In this document: positions 26,935-36,100 of the stretch, one piece after another
How positions within the stretch are numbered: position 1 is the first letter of the stretch
Layout: every line of letters begins with the position of its first letter
Assembly: GCA_910578105.1 (NCBI GenBank)
Contig: CAJTPD010000002.1
Span: 207,269-271,268 of the forward strand
Direction of reading: 5' to 3'
DNA: 64,000 nucleotides
Source: an uncultured Odoribacter sp.
Lineage (GTDB): Bacteria; Bacteroidota; Bacteroidia; Bacteroidales; Marinifilaceae
The notes under the pieces: model-generated
Database searches by the model: none
What the model saw: the letters and a program-made list of their open reading frames with translations, nothing else
What the model was told of the DNA's origin: nothing
Made by a program: the position numbers and the translations under genes

Positions 26935-28722
26935 TTAGTCTAATTTTAATACAGCTAAAAATGCTTTTTGAGGAACTTCCACGTTCCCGATTTGCTTCAT
27001 TCTCTTTTTTCCCTGTTTTTGTTTCTCCAACAGTTTTCTTTTCCGGGAAATATCACCGCCGTAACATTTGGCAGTTACGTCTTTGCGGACTGCTTTTATA
27101 GTTTCCCGGGCGATGACTTTGGCTCCGATAGCAGCTTGTACGGCAATGTCAAATTGCTGGCGGGGAATCAGGTCTTTCAGTTTTTCACAAATCCGGCGGC
27201 CGAAAGCATAGGCATTGTCAAAATGAATCAGGGCGGAGAGGGCGTCCACTGATTCGCCGTTCAACAGAATATCCAATTTCACTAAGTTGGCCCTGCGGTA
27301 ACCGATTTGATAATAGTCGAATGAAGCGTATCCTTTGGTGATACTTTTCAGTTTGTCGTAGAAATCGAAAACAATTTCCCCCAAGGGCATTTCGTAAGTA
27401 ATTTCAATCCGGTTGCCTGTATGGTATTGCTGGTTGATGAGAATGCCCCGTTTCCCCAGACACAGTGTCATAATCGGGCCGATATAATCGGTCGGGGTGA
27501 TAATTTGAGCCCGGATGAACGGTTCTTCAACAAAATCCAGCGTGCTGGCGGGCGGCATATCCGATGGATTGTGCATTTCGTACACCTCTCCTTTTGTTGT
27601 ATGTGCGATGTACATCACATTGGGTACTGTTGTGATGACATTCATGTTAAATTCGCGGTCCAGACGTTCCTGTACGATTTCCATATGAAGCATTCCAAGG
27701 AATCCGCAACGGAAACCGAAACCCAAAGCAGCTGACGATTCGGGTTCAAAAGTCAAGGAGGCATCATTCAGTTGTAATTTTTCAATGGAAGCCCGTAAAT
27801 CTTCATAGTCTTCGGATTCAATCGGATAGATTCCGGCAAATACCATCGGTTTCACCTCTTCAAAGCCGTCTATGGCCACTTCACAGGGTTTGTTGACATG
27901 GGTAATCGTATCTCCCACTTTTACTTCCGAAGATGTTTTGATGCCGGAAATGATGTATCCCACATCCCCTGTTTTCAATTCCGAACGTGGTTCCGGTTTC
28001 AGCCGCAACACTCCGATTTCGTCTGCCGTGTATTCTTTACCGGTATTGACGAATTTCACTAAGTCGCCGGTATGCAGATTGCCGTTTATGATGCGGCAAT
28101 AAGTGATGATACCACGGAATGAGTTGAACTCGGAGTCAAAAATCAATGCTTGTAAAGGTTGGTTGGGAAAACCTTCCGGATGTGGGACCCTTTCTACAAT
28201 CGCATGCAGGATTTGTTCCACCCCCATACCGGTTTTGCCACTGGCTTCAATGATATCCTCCCGTTTGCAGCCAATCAATTCGACAATCTGGTCTTTCACA
28301 TCTTCCGGCATGGCATTCGGCATATCCATTTTATTGAGCACGGGGATGATTTCCAGGTTATTTTCTACTGCCAGGTAGAGATTGGAAATGGTCTGAGCCT
28401 GGATACCCTGAGTGGCATCCACAATCAGTAAAGCACCTTCACATGCAGCTATAGACCGGGATACTTCGTATGAAAAATCGACATGTCCCGGAGTGTCTAT
28501 CAGATTCAGGATAAACTTCTGACCTTGATAATGGTAATCCATCTGGATTGCATGGCTTTTGATGGTAATGCCCCGTTCCCGTTCCAGTTCCATGTCGTCC
28601 AGCACCTGTGCCTGTAAATCTTTACCGGTGACCGTACCGGTATATTCCAGCAAACGGTCTGCCAGTGTACTTTTACCGTGATCAATGTGTGCAATGATGC
28701 AGAAGTTGCGTATATTTTCCAT
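26935..28722 (-). CDS. lepA: Translation elongation factor 4 (LepA)
   Basis: 595 residues. GTPase motifs G1 [15 protein letters not shown] (~residues 10-24), G3 [12 protein letters not shown] (~77-88) and G4 NKMDMPNA are intact. The LepA-specific C-terminal domain ends with [20 protein letters not shown], a nearly invariant block. LepA acts on ribosomes during translation or assembly under stress. The PuuD-like gene follows immediately. Confidence 0.98.
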   Translation of the reverse strand: MENIRNFCIIAHIDHGKSTLADRLLEYTGTVTGKDLQAQVLDDMELERERGITIKSHAIQMDYHYQGQKFILNLIDTPGHVDFSYEVSRSIAACEGALLIVDATQGIQAQTISNLYLAVENNLEIIPVLNKMDMPNAMPEDVKDQIVELIGCKREDIIEASGKTGMGVEQILHAIVERVPHPEGFPNQPLQALIFDSEFNSFRGIITYCRIINGNLHTGDLVKFVNTGKEYTADEIGVLRLKPEPRSELKTGDVGYIISGIKTSSEVKVGDTITHVNKPCEVAIDGFEEVKPMVFAGIYPIESEDYEDLRASIEKLQLNDASLTFEPESSAALGFGFRCGFLGMLHMEIVQERLDREFNMNVITTVPNVMYIAHTTKGEVYEMHNPSDMPPASTLDFVEEPFIRAQIITPTDYIGPIMTLCLGKRGILINQQYHTGNRIEITYEMPLGEIVFDFYDKLKSITKGYASFDYYQIGYRRANLVKLDILLNGESVDALSALIHFDNAYAFGRRICEKLKDLIPRQQFDIAVQAAIGAKVIARETIKAVRKDVTAKCYGGDISRKRKLLEKQKQGKKRMKQIGNVEVPQKAFLAVLKLD

Positions 28723-28891
28723 CTGTTTTTTTCAGGTTAATTCGGGGATAAAGATAGAAAAAAAAGCGGAATTCATAAAATGGCTTAAAGGGAACGGTAT
28801 CCCGGCTTGAATCAGAAAGGGAAAATGTCCGGACGAGGGATAATTTGCAAACAAATCGTTATTTTTGCAGATGAATCAAAATAATGCAATT

Positions 28892-29773
28892 ATGGTAAAA
28901 TCGATGACCGGTTTTGGAAAAACTACCGTAGAAACCGGGAACAAGAAAATTGTTATTGAAATCAAAAGTTTAAATTCGAAACAGTTCGATTTGAGTTTGC
29001 GGATGCCGAATCTTTTTAAGGAGAAAGAAATGGAAATCCGGAGTATGGTGAAAGAACAATTGGACCGGGGGAAGATGGAGATGAATATCTCTTACGATAG
29101 TACATTGGAAGGAAATAAAGATGTGTCGGTTAATGATTCTATTGTCATCAAATACTTTAATCAAATGATGGAAGTGTCGGAGCATTTGGGATTTGAGCCG
29201 GATAAAAATGAATTGTTACAAACCATTATGCGTTTTCCGGATGTATTGCAAGTCAAAGCGGAAGAACTGGAAGAAAACGAATGGACGATTTTGCGGGAGG
29301 GGATAAAGAAAGCTTTGGATGAAATTGACAGGTTCCGGATACAGGAAGGAAAGGCTTTAATCAAAGATATTGTACACCGCATTGAACTCATTCAGCAACT
29401 GGCTGATCAGATTCCTCAGTTTGAAGTGAAGCGTGTAGAAATCATCCGGCAGAAATTGCAGGAAAAAATTAGTGAATGGACAGATATCAAGCACATTGAC
29501 CAGAATCGTTTGGAACAAGAATTGATTTATTATCTGGAAAAGTTGGATATTACAGAAGAAAAGGTCCGTCTGGCAAATCATTGTAAGTATTTTATAGAAA
29601 CTGCAGAAAAAGAGGATGCTCCGGGGCGTAAACTGGGATTTATTGCTCAGGAAATCGGCCGTGAAATTAATACGATGGGTTCCAAAGCCAATGAGCATGA
29701 TATTCAAAAGTTGGTAGTAAGGATGAAAGATGAGCTGGAGAAGATTAAGGAACAGAGCTTGAATGTCTTATAA
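28892..29773 (+). CDS. yicC: YicC/YloC-family endoribonuclease
   Basis: 293 residues from the ATG at 28892, chosen because it gives the canonical MVKSMTGFGK start; two upstream in-frame starts (TTG 28865, ATG 28871) lie at or next to a TATTTTTG promoter-like box (28860-28867). The C-terminal DUF1732 block GRKLGFIAQEIGREINTMGS with NEHDIQKLVVRMKDELEKIK is fully conserved. YicC proteins cleave RNA and affect small-RNA turnover. It heads a yicC-gmk-nadD group with short spacings, a common Bacteroidota arrangement. Confidence 0.95.
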   Translation: MVKSMTGFGKTTVETGNKKIVIEIKSLNSKQFDLSLRMPNLFKEKEMEIRSMVKEQLDRGKMEMNISYDSTLEGNKDVSVNDSIVIKYFNQMMEVSEHLGFEPDKNELLQTIMRFPDVLQVKAEELEENEWTILREGIKKALDEIDRFRIQEGKALIKDIVHRIELIQQLADQIPQFEVKRVEIIRQKLQEKISEWTDIKHIDQNRLEQELIYYLEKLDITEEKVRLANHCKYFIETAEKEDAPGRKLGFIAQEIGREINTMGSKANEHDIQKLVVRMKDELEKIKEQSLNVL

Positions 29774-29790
29774 CTTTATAACTGAATCCC

Positions 29791-30360
29791 ATGGGAAAAG
29801 TAATTATTTTTTCAGCACCCAGCGGAGCGGGTAAAAGTACAATCGTGAACTATTTGCTGAGAAAAAATCTCGGGCTGGAATTTTCTGTATCGGCAACTTG
29901 CAGAGCTCCGCGCGGACAGGAACAACATGGTAAAGAATACTATTTCTTTACTCAGGAAGAGTTTAAAAAGCGAATAGATGCCAACGATTTTTTAGAATAT
30001 GAGGAGGTCTATCCGGGATGTTTTTACGGTACCTTAAAAAGTGAAGTAGAACGAATTTGGGCAAGAGGACATTCAGTTTTATTTGATGTAGATGTGGTTG
30101 GCGGATTGAATATAAAGGAAAAGTTCGGGAAAAATGCTCTGTCGGTCTTTGTACAACCTCCTTCAGTAGCTGTTCTGAGAGAACGATTAATCGGACGTGC
30201 AACTGATTCGGCAGAGAAGATTGAGGAGCGTATAGCCAAGGCTGAATATGAAATGACTTTTGCTGAAAGGTTTGATACTGTTGTTGTAAATGACCGTCTG
30301 GAAGATGCTCTTTGTGAGGCAGAACAGATAGTCAGAAATTTTCTGGGAACGGATGTATAA
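29791..30360 (+). CDS. gmk: Guanylate kinase
   Basis: 189 residues. Phosphorylates GMP to GDP. The P-loop is FSAPSGAGKSTIV (residues ~7-19); the GMP-binding segment EYEEVYPGCFYGT (~72-84) and the lid with R-x-x-x-R residues follow. Starts 17 bp after yicC. Confidence 0.97.
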   Translation: MGKVIIFSAPSGAGKSTIVNYLLRKNLGLEFSVSATCRAPRGQEQHGKEYYFFTQEEFKKRIDANDFLEYEEVYPGCFYGTLKSEVERIWARGHSVLFDVDVVGGLNIKEKFGKNALSVFVQPPSVAVLRERLIGRATDSAEKIEERIAKAEYEMTFAERFDTVVVNDRLEDALCEAEQIVRNFLGTDV

Positions 30361-30408
30361 TTCGCTGTTCCGGCTGATAGTTTATAAATCCCTTAAATAT
30401 GGTAAACT

Positions 30409-30978
30409 ATGGGGTTGACAGGTCTTTTTTTCGGTTCTTTTAATCCGATACACAACGGCCATTTGGCAATAGCCCGTTATTTACTGGAAAAAAGGCATTG
30501 CGAAAAACTCTGGTTTGTTGTTTCTCCGCAGAATCCCTGGAAGCAGGAGCAAGATTTACTGGAGGAACAGAAACGGTTGGAGATTGTAAAGGAAGCTATT
30601 TCCGGGGAGGCGAATATGGATGTTTGTGACATTGAATTTTCAATGCCGCGTCCGTCTTATACTTATCAGGCTTTGCGTTTGTTGAAAGAAAATTATCCGG
30701 AGCGGGAATTTGCTTTGATTATGGGAGGTGATAATTTGCAAAAATTTCATGACTGGAAAAATTACCGGGAAATCATGGCCAATCATACCTTGTTTGTTTA
30801 TCCTCGTCCGGGTATTGTTTTATCCGGGACAGAAGAAAAAAATGTAGTATTGGTAAATGCTCCGCAGATCGCTGTTTCTTCGACCGATATACGTTGGAAA
30901 GTACGTAAAGGAATAAATCTATCCGGTGATGTCCCGGAACGTGTAGTCAAGATGATTGAAAAATATTACGGGAGATGA
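30409..30978 (+). CDS. nadD: Nicotinate-nucleotide adenylyltransferase
   Basis: 189 residues. Transfers AMP to nicotinate mononucleotide in NAD synthesis. FGSFNPIHNGHLAIA (residues ~8-22) carries the HxGH nucleotidyltransferase motif and SSTDIRWKVRKG (~160-171) the SSTxIR motif. The ATG at 30399 is out of frame; 30409 gives the canonical start. Third gene of the yicC-gmk-nadD group. Confidence 0.97.
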   Translation: MGLTGLFFGSFNPIHNGHLAIARYLLEKRHCEKLWFVVSPQNPWKQEQDLLEEQKRLEIVKEAISGEANMDVCDIEFSMPRPSYTYQALRLLKENYPEREFALIMGGDNLQKFHDWKNYREIMANHTLFVYPRPGIVLSGTEEKNVVLVNAPQIAVSSTDIRWKVRKGINLSGDVPERVVKMIEKYYGR

Positions 30979-31028
30979 ACGGGGAGTTTAACTGCATTTG
31001 GTTCCGGTATTATTAAAATTTAGTAGTG

Positions 31029-32018
31029 ATGATGAAAAAAGCGTGGATATGTTTTGTATTTCTTTTTTTGGCCGGGATGTGGCAGGCAGAAGCTCAGCGG
31101 AAGCTTCCTGTGAAAAGCCGGGGACAGAAAGAAATGGACAAACAAACCAAAAAGAATGAACGGGCAGCGCGTCAGTCCGCCACCGAATTAAGGTGGGACC
31201 CGCGTGAATTGCCCAACAAGAGTAAAGGTTATCCCGAATTATCTGCATGGCATACCGGTACAACGGGCATCATTGCTTCGGATGCTGCGGAAATCAGTCT
31301 GTTCAGTCCTACGCGGGTCGGTTTTTCAAAGCGGACGGAGTTATTATTCCGGATAGCCGAAGAACCTTTTTTACCCAATGCGGGACTGAAACACCTCTGG
31401 TGGTCCGGGAAACGGTTTTCTTTAGCCAGCGGGCATACATTCTATTATCCTTGGCCGGGATTAAAAATATTACAACGTACAGGTTTCAGGGATTTGGTTC
31501 CGGATTCCGTAAAGGTGGGACAGGGGATTGCCATGCGTCACGAATTGCTGTTTTCCTGGTTAATGAATCCCCGGGTGTGGGGATGTCCGAATCCTCCGGC
31601 AGAAAAGATTCTGACTTTACAGGCTGGTGCCGAGTTTTATGTCAGCTTTGAATCCGCTCAAGTCCGGCCTTTTGATTATGCCCATTTGCTTTATCATTCT
31701 CAATTGCTGGATGGGAAAGTGCTTTATTACGGAGGTTTGCAATTTGATTCCTATTTTGGCAGCCGTTTTCATTATAGTCTGAATGGTTTATTTTATTCTG
31801 TGGATTTCGGGGAAGAGTATGCAGCCGAAGCGAATTTGCGGCTGACATATTACATTTCACGGCATTGGGGAATTTCTGTGGCGGGTAAAGGGGCTTATTT
31901 AAATCTGGCAGATAAAACGAAATTTGCCTGTGTTCCCTTGCTGGATTTGACCTATTTGGTGAATCCCGGACGTGCAGCCATTAAACATGGATTGTTTAAG
32001 AAACGGAAGTGGCGTTGA
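31029..32018 (+). CDS. Hypothetical secreted envelope protein
   Basis: About 329 residues; ATG at 31029 or 31032 (a GTG at 31026 is also in frame). The signal peptide ends near AEAQ (~residue 22). A basic, Lys/Arg/Gln-rich stretch follows (~23-55), then a body rich in aromatic alternating segments (LTYYISRHWGISVAGKGAYL and similar), which suggests a beta-rich or barrel-like outer-membrane protein. No family recognised. It begins about 50 bp after nadD and 35 bp before queH, so it may be in the same transcript. Confidence 0.75.
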   Translation: MMKKAWICFVFLFLAGMWQAEAQRKLPVKSRGQKEMDKQTKKNERAARQSATELRWDPRELPNKSKGYPELSAWHTGTTGIIASDAAEISLFSPTRVGFSKRTELLFRIAEEPFLPNAGLKHLWWSGKRFSLASGHTFYYPWPGLKILQRTGFRDLVPDSVKVGQGIAMRHELLFSWLMNPRVWGCPNPPAEKILTLQAGAEFYVSFESAQVRPFDYAHLLYHSQLLDGKVLYYGGLQFDSYFGSRFHYSLNGLFYSVDFGEEYAAEANLRLTYYISRHWGISVAGKGAYLNLADKTKFACVPLLDLTYLVNPGRAAIKHGLFKKRKWR

Positions 32019-32053
32019 ATAAATGATTCACTTGTATTTTAGAATTTAACTGT

Positions 32054-32626
32054 ATGCGTTTATTGCTTCATACTTGTTGTGCACCCTGTTCGGCGGCCAT
32101 TATAGAGTGGTTGTTAACCAACAATATCCGTCCGGTATTGTATTATTTCAATCCGAATATATATCCTCCGGAAGAATATGTTATCCGGAAATCGGAATGT
32201 ACGCGTTACGCACAGATGTTGGGACTGAACATCGTTGACGGTGATTACGGACATGAAAATTGGCTGAAAGAGATTGCGGGTTTGGAACATGAGCCGGAAC
32301 GGGGGCGTCGTTGTCTGCAATGTTTCCGGATTCGGATGCTGGCAACTGCCCGTATAGCTTATGAGCGGGGATTTGACCATTTTGCGACAACTTTGGCATC
32401 GTCCCGATGGAAAAGCTTAGAACAGATTGCAGATGCCGGGCATTGGGCGGCTGCGCAGTTTGAAGGAGTAGAATTTTTGGAAAAAAACTGGCGGAAAGGA
32501 GGACTAAGTGAACGCCGGAAGATATTGTTAGCCGAGAACGGATTTTATAATCAGCAGTATTGTGGTTGTGAATTTTCTATGCGGAATACGGAAAACAGAC
32601 AACCGGATAAAACGGAATCATTATAA
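32054..32626 (+). CDS. queH: Epoxyqueuosine reductase QueH
   Basis: 190 residues, formerly DUF208. It reduces epoxyqueuosine to queuosine in tRNA and replaces the cobalamin-dependent QueG. The iron-sulfur/catalytic cysteines are visible: LLLHTCCAPCSAA at the start, RRCLQCFRIRM (~residues 85-95) and YCGCEFSM near the end. That a B12-independent enzyme lies next to a cobalamin riboswitch is notable, but the riboswitch is on the opposite strand. Confidence 0.95.
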   Translation: MRLLLHTCCAPCSAAIIEWLLTNNIRPVLYYFNPNIYPPEEYVIRKSECTRYAQMLGLNIVDGDYGHENWLKEIAGLEHEPERGRRCLQCFRIRMLATARIAYERGFDHFATTLASSRWKSLEQIADAGHWAAAQFEGVEFLEKNWRKGGLSERRKILLAENGFYNQQYCGCEFSMRNTENRQPDKTESL

Positions 32627-32676
32627 TGAGGGAGTAATCCGGATTTATACCTTTATTAAATACCTATTTTTGGGGA

Positions 32677-32707
32677 TTTCAGGAATGGTAAATCATATCT
32701 ATTTTTG
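32677..32707 (+). promoter_or_regulatory. Possible promoter of a short plus-strand transcript after queH
   Basis: TTTC (32677-32680) and TATTTTTG (32700-32707) are 19 bp apart. The next terminator is at 32756-32791, so a transcript of about 80 nt would result. A second TATTTTTG at 32665-32672 has no clear partner. Confidence 0.35.
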
Positions 32708-32755
32708 TTCCGGAAAACATTTGAAGTTTTTATTGATTAATATTTATAGTTGTCA

Positions 32756-32791
32756 AGTCACAGGTTTTAGCCGGCCTGTGGCTTTATTTTT
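32756..32791 (+). terminator. Intrinsic terminator downstream of queH
   Basis: AGTCACAGG (32756-32764) pairs with CCTGTGGCT (32775-32783) with one T-G wobble, followed by TTATTTTTG. It can end the queH transcript and any small transcript from the promoter-like site at 32677. Confidence 0.8.
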
Positions 32792-32821
32792 GTCCCGTGT
32801 GATATGATTCGGAATAAAATA

Positions 32822-32935
32822 AAAAAAACACCGGACAGGATGCGTCTGGCGGATCCTTCAAACACAAACCGGGAGATGATATTGTGGCCACATGATACAA
32901 TATTTCCCATGCCGGTTTTGTTTCCGGTGTTTTTA
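32822..32935 (-). ncRNA. Structured RNA ending in a U-run, downstream of the cobalamin riboswitch
   Basis: On the minus strand AAAAACACCGGA (from ~32934) pairs with TCCGGTGTTTTT (to ~32824), closing a domain of about 110 nt. Inside are a long interrupted arm (ACAAAACCGG with CCGGTTTGTGT, GGGA with TCCC, AATATTGT with ACAATAT) and a short hairpin (GGAT-C-CG with CG-C-ATCC). The whole resembles a three-way junction with an 8-T tail. It may be the riboswitch terminator, the body of a B12-controlled small RNA, or both. No covariance evidence is available, so the fold is by eye; positions are good to about 1-2 nt. Confidence 0.6.
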
Positions 32936-32996
32936 ACAGTACAGTAAATATATAAGTGCAGATGTCCGACCCTGAATCCACGAGAGTACAGACGGT

Positions 32997-33184
32997 TGCC
33001 TTTACTGGCAGGTCTTCTGACTTGCTTCTGTCCGGACGCCTTCCCGTCGTGCATGGGCAGACAGTGGCAGGAGTATTGTCCGGATATTGTGATGAAGCTC
33101 ACAGCAGCGGGGCCTGTCCGGGATTTTCACCCGATTCCCTTTTATTTCCTGTACCGGACGGTAGCAGGAAAACCAGTATTGGCA
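32997..33184 (-). ncRNA. Cobalamin riboswitch
   Basis: The aptamer core reads on the minus strand. GGGAATCGGGTGAAAATCCC, then GGACAGGCCCCGCTGCTGTG, match the conserved P3-P6 core; GACGGGAAGGCG and the B12 box AAGTCAGAAGACCTGCC follow at 33027-33007. P1 closes with TGCCAATACTGG and CCAGTAAAGGCA, giving two paired runs (TACTGG/CCAGTA, TGCC/GGCA) around AA/AA. Upstream, TAACTTTG at 33183-33190 could be a -7 box. The element points away from the CDF transporter gene and toward the queH 3' end. No cobalamin-related gene, or any credible minus-strand gene, follows it. Confidence 0.95.
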
Positions 33185-33237
33185 AAGTTAAAAATATATT
33201 TTGTATTTTTACTTTGAAAATATAAATTTTACTGAAT

Positions 33238-34155
33238 ATGTCTCACGAACATCACCATCATGAGTTTGCCAATTTGGATAGAGCATTTGGTATTGGTATA
33301 GTTTTAAATACCGGTTTTGTTGTTGCGGAATTTGCAGCCGGGTTCTGGTATAATTCCCTGGGGTTGATTTCTGACGCCGGGCACAATTTGGGTGACGTTG
33401 CCAGTTTGGTTTTTGCCATGCTTGCATTTCGTTTGGCAAAGGTGGACCCTACCCCCAAATATACATATGGCTATAAAAAAAGTACTGTATTGGTATCTTT
33501 ACTGAATGCCGTTATCCTTTTGGTGGCTGTTGGTTTTATTTTAACAGAGAGCATAGAAAAGATTTTTCATCCGCGTCCGGTGGACGGAGATGCTGTGGTC
33601 TGGGTGGCTGGTGCCGGTGTTCTTATCAATGCTTTTACAGCCTGGTTGTTTATGAAGGATAGAGAAAAAGATTTGAATGTAAAAGGAGCTTATCTTCATA
33701 TGGTAGCAGATGCGCTGGTTTCTGTGGGGGTTGTTGTTTCCGGAGTGGTTATGATGTATACGGGATGGGATATTATAGATTCTCTGACAGGAATGGCTGT
33801 CGCTGTCATTATTGTTGTATCTGCCTGGGGACTTTTACAGGATAGTTTGCGATTATCCCTGGATGGGGTTCCGCGGGATATAAGTTGTGCCCGGATTGGT
33901 GAGATTATTTCAGCCACTCCCGGTGTAAAGGGGTTTCATCATATGCATATCTGGGCTTTAAGTACTACAGAAACGGCATTGACTGTTCATATTGTGACGG
34001 AAGATATGAAAAATACGGAGGAATTGAAGTATAATTTGAAACGCAGGCTTAAGGATGGGGGAATTGACCATGCAACTCTGGAATTTGAAGTTTCCGGTAA
34101 TCCGTGTGAAGCAGGAAGTTGCGCGGGGGTATCGGGGACTTTGAGCGAAGATTAG
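33238..34155 (+). CDS. Cation diffusion facilitator (CzcD/ZitB-like zinc exporter)
   Basis: 305 residues with a His-rich N-terminus (SHEHHHHEF) and six helices. Metal-binding motifs ISDAGHNLGD (TM2, ~residues 40-49) and LHMVADALVSVG (TM5, ~155-166) match the H-D/D-pattern of zinc-type CDF proteins. The C-terminal cytoplasmic domain (~210-290) follows. It exports Zn2+, possibly also Co2+ or Cd2+, against protons. Its start is 54 bp from the divergent cobalamin riboswitch. The TPR gene begins 44 bp after its stop. Confidence 0.95.
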   Translation: MSHEHHHHEFANLDRAFGIGIVLNTGFVVAEFAAGFWYNSLGLISDAGHNLGDVASLVFAMLAFRLAKVDPTPKYTYGYKKSTVLVSLLNAVILLVAVGFILTESIEKIFHPRPVDGDAVVWVAGAGVLINAFTAWLFMKDREKDLNVKGAYLHMVADALVSVGVVVSGVVMMYTGWDIIDSLTGMAVAVIIVVSAWGLLQDSLRLSLDGVPRDISCARIGEIISATPGVKGFHHMHIWALSTTETALTVHIVTEDMKNTEELKYNLKRRLKDGGIDHATLEFEVSGNPCEAGSCAGVSGTLSED

Positions 34156-34199
34156 AGGAAAATTTATTATTTTTGTGTCCTGAATATAATGCAACAATC

Positions 34200-35153
34200 A
34201 TGATTAATTTTTTTAAGTCTCTGTTTTTGGGTGAAACAGAACAAACTGATGAAGAAAAGATTGCGCGGAATTTTGATGTATTGAAATATGATGGAATCAA
34301 AGCATTAAAGGCAGGTAAAACAACTTATGCCATCCGTTGTTTTAATGAAGCGTTGAAGCTTCGGGAAGATGCGGAGGTTTTGGACCATCTTGTAAATGCT
34401 TATACCCGTGAGGACCGGATGGAAGAAGCCATTGTCACGGCAAGTCGTATGGTTGAAATTGAACCGGAAAATATTCAGGTTTTGTTATTGAGGGCTAATT
34501 TGAATTTTCTGGCCGAAAAGTATACGGATGTAATTACCGACAGTGAGAAGGTGGTAGCTCTTGATCCTGCAAATTCAACGGCTTATTTTTTACAGGGAAA
34601 AGCCAGGAAGGCGGCGGGGAAGCAACTGGAGGCCATTGTCGGATTGTCACAGGCTATCCGTTTGAAAGAAGATTTTGCGGAAGCCCGGTTGCTGAGAGCG
34701 GAGATTATGCTGGATGCAGGCGATTATAAGGATGGGATGGAAGATGCAGAAAGGGCAATACAACTTGTGCCTGAAGAAGAGAATGCATATCTGCTCCGGG
34801 GACGTTTGCAGGAAGCGATGGGGAATTATGAATTGGCAGAAAAAGATTATCGTTATGTGACGGAACTGAATCCTTTTAATGAACAAGCTTATCTGCAGTT
34901 GGGAAGTCTTTTTATTGTCTGTGAGAAACCCGGTCAGGCTATTGAATTGTTTGACGAGGCGATAGAACTGAAACCTGATTTTGCCCGTGCTTATAGTGAG
35001 CGGGGGCGCGCCCGGTTGATGCAGGGCGATAAAGCCGGTTCTTTGGAAGATGTCAAAAAAGCAATGGAGCTGAATCCGGACGGGGAAGAGGCCCGTAAAA
35101 TCAGTGGAACGTATTCCAATTTTGAAGATATGTATAAAAACCGGCCACTTTAA
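34200..35153 (+). CDS. Tetratricopeptide-repeat protein
   Basis: 317 residues from the ATG at 34200, which avoids the overlap with the CDF gene that an upstream in-frame start would create. At least six to seven TPR units of ~34 residues follow (A-x-x-x-Y/F-x-x-A-I patterns such as NSTAYFLQGKARKAAGKQLE and PDFARAYSERGRARLMQGDK). No signal peptide or catalytic domain is seen, so it is probably a cytoplasmic scaffold. Partners unknown. Confidence 0.9.
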   Translation: MINFFKSLFLGETEQTDEEKIARNFDVLKYDGIKALKAGKTTYAIRCFNEALKLREDAEVLDHLVNAYTREDRMEEAIVTASRMVEIEPENIQVLLLRANLNFLAEKYTDVITDSEKVVALDPANSTAYFLQGKARKAAGKQLEAIVGLSQAIRLKEDFAEARLLRAEIMLDAGDYKDGMEDAERAIQLVPEEENAYLLRGRLQEAMGNYELAEKDYRYVTELNPFNEQAYLQLGSLFIVCEKPGQAIELFDEAIELKPDFARAYSERGRARLMQGDKAGSLEDVKKAMELNPDGEEARKISGTYSNFEDMYKNRPL

Positions 35154-35218
35154 TCGCCGGATTTTAAACTTTGCTTTTATTTATTACGTTATATTTGAAA
35201 ATATTAAAATAGAATATT

Positions 35219-36058
35219 ATGAAAACAAAAAGATTGATGATTTTAGTTTCCCTCCTGGCAATGTTTGCGGCATGCAGTAGAAATGATTCTCATGTTGACT
35301 TTCCTTCCCGGTCGGCGGAAACGGCTTTCCGGGCAAAATATCCTGGTGCTTCTTCGGTGGAGTGGGAAAGTGCCGGTGTTTTTCAGAAAGTAGAGTTTGT
35401 GTTGAATTCGACGGATTATGAGGCTTGGTATAGTGTTTCGGGTGTTTGGCTGCAAACCGAATATGCTTTGGCTTATACGGATGTGCCTTTGGCAGTCAGG
35501 GAATATATAACTAACAATATAAATTATCCCATAGGGTCCTGGAAGCCTCAACGTTCAGCAGAGGTGCTGGAACGGTTGAATTATCCGTTGTGGTATGAGG
35601 TGGAATTGAAAAACGGAAATGAAGAAGTTTCTATATGGGCAGATGCAGAGGCCTATGGTCATTATACTGTGACGGAGGACCTTGACCGGGATGAGCTTCC
35701 GCGGTCTATTAATAATTTTCTGGCTTCGAAATATACAAACAGTTGGGTAACGGAAGGAGTAGAGTTGTCTGACGGTTCTTATGTAGTCAATTTGTTGGAC
35801 GGAAATGAAGTGAAACAGGTGCATTTTAACCCTTTGTCGGAATGGACTTATACGGGATGGCCTGTATCGGTCGCTGATTTGCCGGCAGCGGTACAGACTG
35901 TTTTAGGAGGTGAGGCTTATAAAGATTATTCCGTAAAAAGCGTGGAATTTCAGCAGTATCCTAATGAGGGATATTATCATATTATTTTGGAAAATACAAG
36001 TTTACCGGGCAGTCGTACCATCTGGGTCAATATTGATTCGCAGGGTAATATCCATTAG
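35219..36058 (+). CDS. PepSY-like (DUF2874) lipoprotein
   Basis: 279 residues. The signal ends in lipobox MFAAC (Cys ~19). Three PepSY-like units follow, each with the alternating strands Y-x-x-x-F/V-x-L-x-x-x and helix A-x-x-x-Y of DUF2874 (e.g. AETAFRAKYPGASSVEWESA). Homologues in Bacteroides are periplasmic lipoproteins of unknown role, sometimes described as beta-lactamase-inhibitor-like in fold. Confidence 0.85.
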   Translation: MKTKRLMILVSLLAMFAACSRNDSHVDFPSRSAETAFRAKYPGASSVEWESAGVFQKVEFVLNSTDYEAWYSVSGVWLQTEYALAYTDVPLAVREYITNNINYPIGSWKPQRSAEVLERLNYPLWYEVELKNGNEEVSIWADAEAYGHYTVTEDLDRDELPRSINNFLASKYTNSWVTEGVELSDGSYVVNLLDGNEVKQVHFNPLSEWTYTGWPVSVADLPAAVQTVLGGEAYKDYSVKSVEFQQYPNEGYYHIILENTSLPGSRTIWVNIDSQGNIH

Positions 36059-36100
36059 TCTTGTGGTTTAGTAATTCAGCAATTTTTAAAATTTAAGTAT

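Noticed and set aside
28865-28891. Upstream starts for yicC (TTG 28865, ATG 28871)
   Set aside because: They overlap or touch a promoter-like box; the start at 28892 gives the canonical MVKSMTGFGK N-terminus.
32767-33102. 111-residue minus-strand ORF
   Set aside because: It overlaps the cobalamin riboswitch and the structured RNA, has no recognisable domain, and its sequence is explained by conserved RNA motifs.
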